Source: Bacteroidales bacterium (lineage in GTDB: Bacteria; Bacteroidota; Bacteroidia; Bacteroidales; UBA10428). Taken from it: a stretch of DNA of 19,953 bases. Shown here in pieces: positions 8,242 through 14,281 of the stretch. Location: NCBI GenBank assembly GCA_016926235.1, contig JAFGOZ010000374.1, forward strand, positions 1 to 19,953, read 5' to 3'. The position numbers were made by a program, and so were the translations under genes. The notes beneath the pieces are model-generated. The model saw nothing but the letters and a program-made list of their open reading frames with translations. It was not told the origin of the DNA and searched no databases. Position 1 is the stretch's first letter. Each line of letters opens with the position of its first letter.

Positions 8242-8286
8242 GTATTTGGTGCAAAATATTTTAGATATTTGAAGCACCAAATACCG
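8242..8286. terminator. 12-base perfect inverted repeat after the isomerase gene
   Basis: GGTATTTGGTGC (8242-8253) and GCACCAAATACC (8275-8286) are exact inverted copies, separated by 21 bases that can themselves pair partly (8255-8260 with 8266-8271). It begins 15 bases beyond the stop of the last gene of the minus-strand operon, the position of a terminator or 3' stabilising hairpin. It lacks a T tract on the minus strand, so processing hairpin or operator are real alternatives. Confidence 0.5.
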
Positions 8287-8300
8287 AATAATTACATTTA

Positions 8301-9722
8301 TTAGGAATGAATATACAGGTTCCACCCCAAATAACTATCCACAGTCTCCTCTATTATACTGCCTACATTCCCTCTAACCATGGCTACATGGTGTTCAAAG
8401 CCCTGTTTGCACATGAATTTCATAAGGTCTTGTAAGTTTGGAATACGTGTAACAGCAATACCTCCATCCATACCATAGGGATCATCCGTAAATTCACCTT
8501 CTCCCAGGTAAGATTTTATCATTCCCATGGTGTCATCCGTTGAGATGCGGAAATAGGTAAGAGGGCCAGCCTTCACTTTACCTTTCACAGCCCCAAAGCA
8601 ATTCTCCTGGCCCAGAACAGTTCCCAGCACATCCAGGTTGGCAATCTCCACTTCATTTTCAAAGAAACTCTTTGGATAGTTACTGCAATGTGTACAAACG
8701 CACATATTACGATCTTCACCAAAATTGTTGTTCCAGTCAAGCAATGCAGGCGGCCTTCCTGCGGCCAGCGCAAGCATATACATGGATATTACTCCGGCAA
8801 TGTCCACCTCACAGGCACAAGGGATCATTTTTTCACCCAGCATACTCATAGAAAGACAGGTTGCACATCCATAATTTTTTTGAATAGACTCCCAACATTG
8901 GATGGCTGCCGCGTCAATTTCATTTTCAGCAATCCATTTTTCAATTGCCAGTCCAAATTTTGCCTGAATTCCTATTTTAACTTCCTGAATGTATGACGGA
9001 ATCTTTCCATAAGCTTTTATCTCCGACATTTTATTTTTAAGATTGCTGGCATTATTATCAATCTTTTGTGCTTCACCCAATATCTCTGATAGGTCAACCG
9101 GAACTACAGTAATACCAGATGCCTGTAATAGTTTCTCGCTGGCACGCATAGTCTGGAATGCTCCCGGGCGAGCGCCTATAGCTCCAATACGGGCATGTTT
9201 CAACCCGCCTACTACCCGACAAATTGATGCAAAACGCTCCAAATCTTTTCGAAATACATCACTATTTAATTTACATGTGTGATAAGTGGTATCCGTAAAA
9301 GGAATTCCGTACTGATAAAAATTATTACATACGGACAATTTTCCACAAAACGCATCCCTTCGGCTTTTTACATCCACCTTATCATTGTCATCATCTTCAG
9401 CTTGCACAAGTATGGGAACATTTAGTTCTGCGTATTTAATAGTGTTAACGATTCCTAACTCATCCCCAAAGTTGGGTAATGTAATTAGTATACCATCAAT
9501 TTTATTACGGTTTTGACTGAATAATTCTGCACATTTACGTGCATCCTGTATTGTTTCTACTGCTCCGGTTGGAGTAGCTTCTGCAGGCAGAATTATATAT
9601 TCATAGCCCAGTTTATCCAGTTCAGCCAGTATCTGTTTTCGGCCCTGCTGTGCCAATTCGAAATTAAAAATATTACGGGTGCCCACTATTACACCGAATG
9701 TTAGTTTTTTCTTGTATGCCAT
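8301..9722 (-). CDS. L-fucose-isomerase-like sugar isomerase (candidate D-apiose isomerase)
   Basis: A 473-residue cytoplasmic enzyme of the L-fucose/L-arabinose isomerase fold, shorter than FucI (about 590). Metal-ligand candidates are E305 (CACEVD), D329 (LLDWNN) and H444/H445 (FEHHVAMVRG). The 24-residue distance between the Glu and Asp equals that between E337 and D361 of E. coli FucI. This supports an Mn-dependent aldose-ketose isomerase. It is the last gene of the minus-strand operon, 106 bases after the kinase gene. With the kinase and split transketolase it completes an isomerase-kinase-transketolase set, as in the D-apiose transketolase pathway. The substrate is inferred from that context only; fucose is unlikely because no fuculokinase or fuculose-phosphate aldolase is present. 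A second possibility is another branched or short-chain aldose. Confidence 0.84.
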   Translation of the reverse strand: MAYKKKLTFGVIVGTRNIFNFELAQQGRKQILAELDKLGYEYIILPAEATPTGAVETIQDARKCAELFSQNRNKIDGILITLPNFGDELGIVNTIKYAELNVPILVQAEDDDNDKVDVKSRRDAFCGKLSVCNNFYQYGIPFTDTTYHTCKLNSDVFRKDLERFASICRVVGGLKHARIGAIGARPGAFQTMRASEKLLQASGITVVPVDLSEILGEAQKIDNNASNLKNKMSEIKAYGKIPSYIQEVKIGIQAKFGLAIEKWIAENEIDAAAIQCWESIQKNYGCATCLSMSMLGEKMIPCACEVDIAGVISMYMLALAAGRPPALLDWNNNFGEDRNMCVCTHCSNYPKSFFENEVEIANLDVLGTVLGQENCFGAVKGKVKAGPLTYFRISTDDTMGMIKSYLGEGEFTDDPYGMDGGIAVTRIPNLQDLMKFMCKQGFEHHVAMVRGNVGSIIEETVDSYLGWNLYIHS

Positions 9723-9765
9723 GGTTATATTGTTAATTTGTTGTATTATCTAATAATTGGTTCAT

Positions 9766-9818
9766 GCAAAGTTCGCAAAGCAGGCGCAAAATACGCAATG
9801 TTATTTAAGACCTTTGCG
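9766..9818. repeat. CGCAAAG-type intergenic repeat
   Basis: The gap between the kinase and isomerase genes has GCAAAG (9766-9771), CGCAAAG (9774-9780), CGCAAA (9785-9790) and CGCAA (9794-9798), spaced 8-11 bases apart. An inverted CTTTGCG (9812-9818) can pair with 9774-9780. Degenerate CTTTGCG strings of this sort are familiar in intergenic DNA of Bacteroidota. In the mRNA it would form a hairpin between two genes of the operon, which could adjust the kinase to isomerase ratio. Confidence 0.5.
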
Positions 9819-9828
9819 TGAAATATTT

Positions 9829-11319
9829 CTATTTTATTCCTCTTGTATTATCCACTGCCTTAATCCATCCATTATATAATAAATCTCTTTCTTCGGTTTT
9901 CATTTTTGGTTGTGTTTTACCCTTGCTGGTGTATAGAGCTTCCAAAGTTATTAAATCTTTCCAGATTCCTGTACCAAGCCCTCCTGCCAATGCAGCACCT
10001 AACGCAGAAGCCTCCTCGATGTCGCTCACCACAATTGGGGCTCCCAACATATCGGCCTGAAACTGCATTAAAAATCGGTTGCGTGTGGGACCCCCATCAA
10101 CCCGAATTTCTTTTAATGCTATTCCGGCTTTAGCTGCCATTAAATCAAGCAGATCTTTTACCTGGTAAGCAATGGACTCCAAACCGGCTCTTACTATATG
10201 TGCTTTGTTTGTCCCTCCGTGTATGCCCGAAATACATGCCCTGACTTTATTGTCCCAATAAGGAGCTCCCAAACCGGCAAATGCGGGCACAAAATATACT
10301 CCTTCCGTAGAATTGACGGATGTAGCAAGTTTCTCAGACTCGGCAGAGGTACTCATAATGCCCATTGCATCCACCATCCATTTAATCGTAGCACCGGTAC
10401 TATGAATATTGCCCTCAAAAACATAATCGGTTTTGCCTTTGATCCCATATCCTATTGATGTTACCAGTCCTTCCGGAGCTTCTGCAGCTTTTTCTCCGAT
10501 ATTCATCATTACTGAAGAACCCGTTCCATATGTTGTTTTTGACAGCCCTTTATGATAGCATCGCTGACCAAATAATGCACCATGTGAATCACCCAGAATT
10601 CCAGATATTGGAATTGGATTGGTAAAAACACCTCCGGCTGTTGTATTTCCAAAAATTGCATCAGCTGGTTTGGGTTCCGGGAGTATATTCATCGGCACAC
10701 TGAAAAGTTTACATATTTCATTATCCCATTGTAGTATATGTATATTAAACAACAAAGTACGACATGCATTTGAATAGTCTGTTGCATGAACTTCACCATT
10801 GGTTAGTTTCCATACCAGCCACGAATCAATTGTCCCTGCTGCCAGTTCACCTTTTTGTGCTTTTGCTTTTATTTCCTCACTGCTGTTCAAAATCCAGGAT
10901 AATCCACTGGCTGAAAAATATGGGTCAATAATCAGTCCTGTTTTTTGACGTATCATCGGTTCATGACCAGCTGCTTTCAAAATATTACATTGTTTTTCTC
11001 CACGCATGCATTGCCATACTACCGCATTATAAACCGGTTTTCCTGTATTCTTATCCCAGACTAATACGGTCTCTCTCTGATTTGAAATGGACAGACACTT
11101 AACCTCTGATGCATCAATCCCTGATTGTTTAATTACACCAGCAATAACTTTTAGTGTGTTTTTAAAAATCTCTTCCGGATCGTGCTCCACCCAGCCCGGT
11201 TTAGGATAGATTTGCTTGTGTTCAGCATTTACCCGTGCAACCAGTTTGGCCTGCTGGTCAAACAAAACGGCTTTTGTAGCTGAAGTACTCTGATCGACTG
11301 AAAGTATGTAGGTATGCAT
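9829..11319 (-). CDS. FGGY-family carbohydrate kinase, glycerol-kinase-like (candidate apulose kinase)
   Basis: A 496-residue cytoplasmic kinase, close to glycerol kinase in length (about 502). N-terminal ATPase-fold motif: SVDQSTSATKAVLFD. Then GWVEHDPEEI, ISNQRET, VVWQCMR, the catalytic-base block GILGDSHGALFGQ (D244), TYGTGSS, the GLGAPYWD signature and the C-terminal VDGGPTRNRFLMQFQAD. These place it on the glycerol-kinase side of the FGGY family, not with rhamnulokinase or xylulokinase. Its place between transketolase halves and a sugar isomerase, without glpF or glpD, argues that it phosphorylates the ketose made by the isomerase. In the known D-apiose pathway that ketose is apulose. 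Plain glycerol kinase remains possible. It lies 93 bases after the transketolase C-half, with no clear promoter in the gap. Confidence 0.85.
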   Translation of the reverse strand: MHTYILSVDQSTSATKAVLFDQQAKLVARVNAEHKQIYPKPGWVEHDPEEIFKNTLKVIAGVIKQSGIDASEVKCLSISNQRETVLVWDKNTGKPVYNAVVWQCMRGEKQCNILKAAGHEPMIRQKTGLIIDPYFSASGLSWILNSSEEIKAKAQKGELAAGTIDSWLVWKLTNGEVHATDYSNACRTLLFNIHILQWDNEICKLFSVPMNILPEPKPADAIFGNTTAGGVFTNPIPISGILGDSHGALFGQRCYHKGLSKTTYGTGSSVMMNIGEKAAEAPEGLVTSIGYGIKGKTDYVFEGNIHSTGATIKWMVDAMGIMSTSAESEKLATSVNSTEGVYFVPAFAGLGAPYWDNKVRACISGIHGGTNKAHIVRAGLESIAYQVKDLLDLMAAKAGIALKEIRVDGGPTRNRFLMQFQADMLGAPIVVSDIEEASALGAALAGGLGTGIWKDLITLEALYTSKGKTQPKMKTEERDLLYNGWIKAVDNTRGIK

Positions 11320-11412
11320 GATGCTTATTTTGAGATTTTTAGTGCGATTTTGTGATTTGGTGGAAAAAAAAACGCCATAAAAGTACTAAAACACTAGTTT
11401 TCAAAAAATTAA

Positions 11413-12360
11413 TTATTTATTATTCTTTATCCAGTCTTCAACTATCTTCACTATCCCTGAGGTATTCAAACCATAAAACTCAAACAACTCCTTAGAACTG
11501 CCATGTTCAGCATTTTTATCAGGAATACCATGAATTTTCATGGGAACCGGATGATTTTGAATTACCCATTCTGCTATAGCTGAACCTAATCCTCCAAATA
11601 CATGATGCTCTTCAACCACCATGATTCTTCCGGTTTCTTTCGCAGCCTTCTCAATTGCATCTAAATCAAGTGGTTTAATCGTATGCATATCTAAAACCCT
11701 GCTTTTAATTCCTTTGTTGGCTAGTTCTTTCCCTGCCTGCAGACAATGAAACACGGTTTCGCCTGTACCTATCAAGGTCAGATCACTTCCTTCAAGTAAA
11801 ACATTCGCTTTACCTATTGTAAATTCCGGTTCTCCTTCTGTATAAACATCCGGCACAGTGCCTCTTCCAACCCTTATATAAACTGGTCCTTCATGATCGG
11901 ACAATATCTCTGTCATTTTTTTGGTTAGTGCCACATCGCATGGTAAAATAACAGTAAGGTCAGGTAGCACACGCATTACTGCAATATCATTCAAGCTATG
12001 ATGTGTGGAACCCAAAGCTCCATAACTTACGCCACCACTCACACCAATGACCTTCACATTGGTTTTGTTATAAGCTACATCCACTTTTACCTGCTCATAA
12101 CTGCGTGCTGAGTAAAAACATGCAGGTCCGCAAACAAAAGGCTTTTTACCACTAAGTGCCAGGCCTGCTCCGACTCCTATGGCATTTTGTTCTGCTATAC
12201 CTACTTCCACAAATTGCGAAGGTAGTTGCTCTCCAAATTCCGTAAGCGTCACAGAACCCCGTGCATCGGATGTAACAGCTATAATATCTTTGTCTTTCTT
12301 TGCCAGTTCAAGCAATGTCTCCGTAAAAGCCTGACGGCAAGGTATTTTATTTGCTTCCAT
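11413..12360 (-). CDS. Transketolase, C-terminal (pyrimidine-binding) subunit
   Basis: A 315-residue subunit corresponding to the Pyr and C-terminal domains of transketolase. The catalytic glutamate that activates thiamine diphosphate is E57 in VGIAEQNAIGVGAGLAL. STHHSLNDIAVMR, SDHEGPVYIRVGRG and the C-terminal VVEEHHVFGGLGSAIAEW are family blocks. It acts as a heterotetramer with the product of the neighbouring gene, transferring a two-carbon ketol unit between sugar phosphates. A Shine-Dalgarno GGAGG lies 7 bases before this ATG, inside the end of the N-half gene, and the two genes are 2 bases apart, so translation is probably coupled. In the apiose hypothesis it equals the B subunit of apulose-4-phosphate transketolase (AptB); an ordinary split transketolase or a sulfosugar transketolase are alternatives. 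Confidence 0.9.
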   Translation of the reverse strand: MEANKIPCRQAFTETLLELAKKDKDIIAVTSDARGSVTLTEFGEQLPSQFVEVGIAEQNAIGVGAGLALSGKKPFVCGPACFYSARSYEQVKVDVAYNKTNVKVIGVSGGVSYGALGSTHHSLNDIAVMRVLPDLTVILPCDVALTKKMTEILSDHEGPVYIRVGRGTVPDVYTEGEPEFTIGKANVLLEGSDLTLIGTGETVFHCLQAGKELANKGIKSRVLDMHTIKPLDLDAIEKAAKETGRIMVVEEHHVFGGLGSAIAEWVIQNHPVPMKIHGIPDKNAEHGSSKELFEFYGLNTSGIVKIVEDWIKNNK

Positions 12361-12362
12361 TA

Positions 12363-13187
12363 TTACACCTCCAGTTTTTGATTTAACTCCTCCATTGCCT
12401 GCTGCAGTTGCTCCGGTGTAGGTACTTTATGATGCCAGGCTGCTTTATTCTCTATAAATGATACACCGCGGCCTTTCACGGTTCGGGCTATTACAAGGTG
12501 CGGCTTGCCTTTCGATACAGGGTAGCTATCGAATAAGGCCATCAATCCCTTAATATCGTGACCATCTACTACATCAACATGCCAGTTGTATGCCTCCCAG
12601 CGTTTTTTCAGGTCATCCAGTGCCATTACATCTTCTGTATTTCCACTAATTTGAAGGTAGTTTCTGTCAATAATCGCTACCAGGTTATCCAGTTTATAAT
12701 GACTTGCACTGTTTGCTGCCTCCATAATGGAGCCTTCTCCCTGTTCGCCATCACCCATTAATACGAATACTTTGTGTTGTTTTTTATCCATTTTTGCTGC
12801 AATGGCCATACCCACACCTACTGACAATCCATGTCCGAGGGCTCCTGAATTAAGCTCCACTCCCGGGACCTTACGAGTTGGATGACCGGCCAAAATGGAT
12901 TGAAATTTTCCATATGTATCCAAAACCTCTTTTGGAAAATATCCGGCTTCGGCAAGTATGCAATAGTATCCTTCCACACTATGTCCTTTGCTTAAAATGA
13001 ACCTGTCCCGGTCTTCCCAATTGGGATTATCCGTTTTGTATTTCATTGTATGAAAATACAAGGTAGTCAACACATCCACCGAAGAAAGTGCTCCTCCGGT
13101 ATGTCCGCCTTTTGCTCCAGCAATAATCTGAAGCAAGCGTTTTCGGACATTTGTGGCTATATGCTCCAGTTGTTTACTCTTCTCCAT
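12363..13187 (-). CDS. Transketolase, N-terminal (diphosphate-binding) subunit
   Basis: A 274-residue subunit equal to the PP domain of transketolase. The thiamine diphosphate motif is GDG (145-147) followed by N176 (IDRNYLQISG). AGAKGGHTGGALSSVDVL, ILSKGHSVEGYY, GALGHGLSVGVGMA and KGRGVSFIENKAAWHHKVP are also typical. Together with the next gene it makes a complete transketolase; the split form is common for dedicated catabolic enzymes. It starts only 3 bases after the DeoR-type regulator, so it is in the same operon and under its control. In the apiose hypothesis it would be the A subunit (AptA), making DHAP and xylulose 5-phosphate from apulose 4-phosphate and glyceraldehyde 3-phosphate. 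Confidence 0.9.
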   Translation of the reverse strand: MEKSKQLEHIATNVRKRLLQIIAGAKGGHTGGALSSVDVLTTLYFHTMKYKTDNPNWEDRDRFILSKGHSVEGYYCILAEAGYFPKEVLDTYGKFQSILAGHPTRKVPGVELNSGALGHGLSVGVGMAIAAKMDKKQHKVFVLMGDGEQGEGSIMEAANSASHYKLDNLVAIIDRNYLQISGNTEDVMALDDLKKRWEAYNWHVDVVDGHDIKGLMALFDSYPVSKGKPHLVIARTVKGRGVSFIENKAAWHHKVPTPEQLQQAMEELNQKLEV

Positions 13188-13190
13188 AGT

Positions 13191-13973
13191 TTATTCTGCT
13201 ATTATAAATTCTATCTCATGTTCTTTAAATACCTGCTTATCCTTCTCCTTTATTCCCTCATCAGTAATCAAATAATCCACCAGTGACAAAGCGCCCAGAC
13301 TGGCAAGGGAACTTTTCCCTATTTTTGATGAATCGGCAACGAGATAAACCACATCAGAACTATCTATCATGGCCTTTTTAACTACCAGATCACTTAAACT
13401 GGGATAAGTTAAACCTGCCTTCAATGAGATACCCGCGGTGGCTAAAAATAACTTATCGGCATGTAATCCTTTCAACGAGTCTGCTCCTTTTTCCCCGGTA
13501 AGCGATAATGTTGGAGCTTTGAATTCTCCCCCGGTAACAATCACATTAATACCCGGTTCAGCACCCAGAAGCAAAGCAATATTTAAAGCATTCGTGATAA
13601 CCGTAAGATTTTGATAATGTAACAGATTTCGTGCAATTTCTGTTGTGGTTGTTCCTGAATCCAGGATGATGCAATCTCCATCATGTATGTATTCGGCTGC
13701 TTTTTTGCCAATTTTGGCTTTCATTTCCATGTTCTCCCGGTGTTGAAGGGAAAAACTTTTTACCTGGTTTCCCAGGTTTTTTAAATAGGCCCCGCCATGC
13801 TCCCTTTCAATGTAACCCTCTATTTCCAGTTTCTCAAGATCCTGGCGAATGGTAACTTCTGAGACCCTGAATATCCGGCTCAGGTCAATCACCTTCACAT
13901 TACCGTCTTCACGGATCATATCCAGAATACGATCGCGACGGTTAGTGGCTAATATGTTGGTTTTGGCGGCCAT
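13191..13973 (-). CDS. DeoR/GlpR-family transcriptional regulator
   Basis: A 260-residue regulator of normal family length (about 250-260). An N-terminal winged helix-turn-helix spans about 12-65 (VKVIDLSRIFRVSEVTIRQD, then LEIEGYIEREHGGA). The DeoRC effector domain shows the phosphosugar-binding DSGTTT at 105-110, ITNALNIALLL and VTGGEFKAPTLSLTG. Such proteins usually repress and are released by a phosphorylated pathway intermediate, here plausibly the kinase product. It is the first gene of the minus-strand operon, 3 bases from the transketolase N-half, so it probably autoregulates. A near-palindrome at 14098-14129 beside its promoter is the best operator candidate, and it faces the divergently transcribed permease operon. 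Confidence 0.92.
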   Translation of the reverse strand: MAAKTNILATNRRDRILDMIREDGNVKVIDLSRIFRVSEVTIRQDLEKLEIEGYIEREHGGAYLKNLGNQVKSFSLQHRENMEMKAKIGKKAAEYIHDGDCIILDSGTTTTEIARNLLHYQNLTVITNALNIALLLGAEPGINVIVTGGEFKAPTLSLTGEKGADSLKGLHADKLFLATAGISLKAGLTYPSLSDLVVKKAMIDSSDVVYLVADSSKIGKSSLASLGALSLVDYLITDEGIKEKDKQVFKEHEIEFIIAE

Positions 13974-13985
13974 TTCTATATCCTA

Positions 13986-14020
13986 TTGGCTTTTTGCCAT
14001 TAGCTTTTAGCCTTTAGCTG
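13986..14020 (+). repeat. TTAGCTN heptad repeat, copy 2
   Basis: Five 7-base units in register: TTGGCTT, TTTGCCA, TTAGCTT, TTAGCCT and TTAGCTG. It is located just upstream of the deoR start codon and is inverted relative to the copy at 14041-14064. TGGC TTTTT GCCA at its left end is also a small hairpin about 15 bases before the deoR ATG. Confidence 0.65.
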
Positions 14021-14040
14021 GAGCAAGTTTTTCCAACAAT

Positions 14041-14064
14041 TAATAGCCAATAGCTAACAGCTAA
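14041..14064 (-). repeat. TTAGCTN heptad repeat, copy 3 (inverted)
   Basis: Read on the minus strand: TTAGCTG, TTAGCTA, TTGGCTA, TTA. It matches the copy after rhaM (1671-1693) at 20 of 23 bases. In the deoR leader RNA its CTATTGGCT can pair perfectly with AGCCAATAG from copy 2, giving a long stem between the predicted transcription start and the deoR start codon. Confidence 0.65.
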
Positions 14065-14070
14065 TTCTTG

Positions 14071-14078
14071 CAAAGATA
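14071..14078 (-). promoter_or_regulatory. -7 element of the deoR-transketolase operon promoter
   Basis: Minus-strand TATCTTTG fits the Bacteroidota -7 consensus TAnnTTTG exactly. At 19 bases further upstream stands TTT (14100-14098) in place of the ideal TTG. The predicted start is about 90 bases before the deoR ATG, leaving a leader that contains both heptad repeats. Confidence 0.55.
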
Positions 14079-14097
14079 TTATGATTTTTTTCGTTTT

Positions 14098-14129
14098 AAA
14101 AATAATTCGTAAATTTTCGAAATATTTTT
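14098..14129. promoter_or_regulatory. 32-base near-palindrome, candidate DeoR operator
   Basis: 14 of 16 base pairs match around a centre at 14113/14114; the core is TTCGTAAATTTTCGAA (14106-14121). The two mismatches are symmetrical (14105/14122 and 14110/14117). It begins at the -33 position of the deoR promoter, where a bound repressor would block polymerase. The AT-rich surroundings make outer pairs easy to obtain by chance; the CG/CG core is the more telling part. Confidence 0.5.
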
Positions 14130-14148
14130 TTAAACAAAAAACAAATTG

Positions 14149-14169
14149 ATAATCAGATGATTATTTTTG
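14149..14169 (+). promoter_or_regulatory. Interrupted palindrome overlapping a TAnnTTTG element
   Basis: ATAATCA (14149-14155), GA, TGATTAT (14158-14164) is a perfect 7-base inverted repeat. Its right end overlaps TATTTTTG (14162-14169), an exact plus-strand -7 match directed at the permease genes, but with no well-spaced TTG before it. It could be an operator laid over a promoter. Confidence 0.35.
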
Positions 14170-14210
14170 GATTCTCAATAAAATGTTATGAAACATGCAC
14201 TTGATAGTTT

Positions 14211-14243
14211 TTAAGTTACGGAAAAATATACCTATATTTCGCA
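14211..14243 (+). promoter_or_regulatory. Candidate promoter of the permease-rhamnosidase operon
   Basis: TTA (14211-14213), 19 bases, then TATATTTC (14233-14240), continuing as TATATTTCGCA, identical to 276-286 before the rha operon. The predicted start is close to 14247, giving a leader of about 35 bases. The -7 element departs from consensus in its last base. Confidence 0.4.
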
Positions 14244-14281
14244 ATTGAAAATAATAATGACCTAAACCAAAAAACAATCCT

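Larger units (their letters stand above)
8001..8300. other. Intergenic region between isomerase and histidine kinase
   Basis: 300 bases without a gene. They contain the kinase promoter (8130-8159), the kinase leader of roughly 120 bases, and a long perfect inverted repeat just past the isomerase stop (8242-8286). The remainder is AT-rich with nothing recognisable. Confidence 0.6.
13974..14281. other. Divergent control region between deoR operon and permease operon
   Basis: 308 bases without a gene. From left to right: heptad repeats in head-to-head orientation (13986-14020 and 14041-14064), the -7 element of the deoR operon (14071-14078), a 32-base near-palindrome (14098-14129), a 16-base interrupted palindrome overlapping a TAnnTTTG element (14149-14169), and a TATATTTCGCA element (14233-14243) before the permease gene. 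Confidence 0.7.

Noticed and set aside
9829..11319. Housekeeping glycerol kinase GlpK
   Set aside because: Cannot be excluded from sequence, but no glpF or glpD is near and the gene is embedded in an isomerase-transketolase operon, so I did not assign the symbol.
11386..11399. AAAAC/GTTTT small inverted repeat before the kinase gene as a promoter or terminator
   Set aside because: Very short and A/T-rich, with no matching -7 element or T tract on the correct strand.
11413..13187. Transketolase gene broken in two by a frameshift
   Set aside because: Each half has its own start, the second has a Shine-Dalgarno GGAGG, all cofactor residues are intact, and two-gene transketolases are well known.
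8301..13187. Classical L-fucose or L-rhamnose degradation operon
   Set aside because: No aldolase, the kinase is of the glycerol-kinase type and not fuculokinase or rhamnulokinase, and transketolase has no place in those pathways.
8301..13187. Sulfoquinovose (sulfo-transketolase) pathway
   Set aside because: A split transketolase fits, but there is no sulfoquinovosidase or sulfosugar export/reduction gene, and a sugar kinase is not needed in that route.
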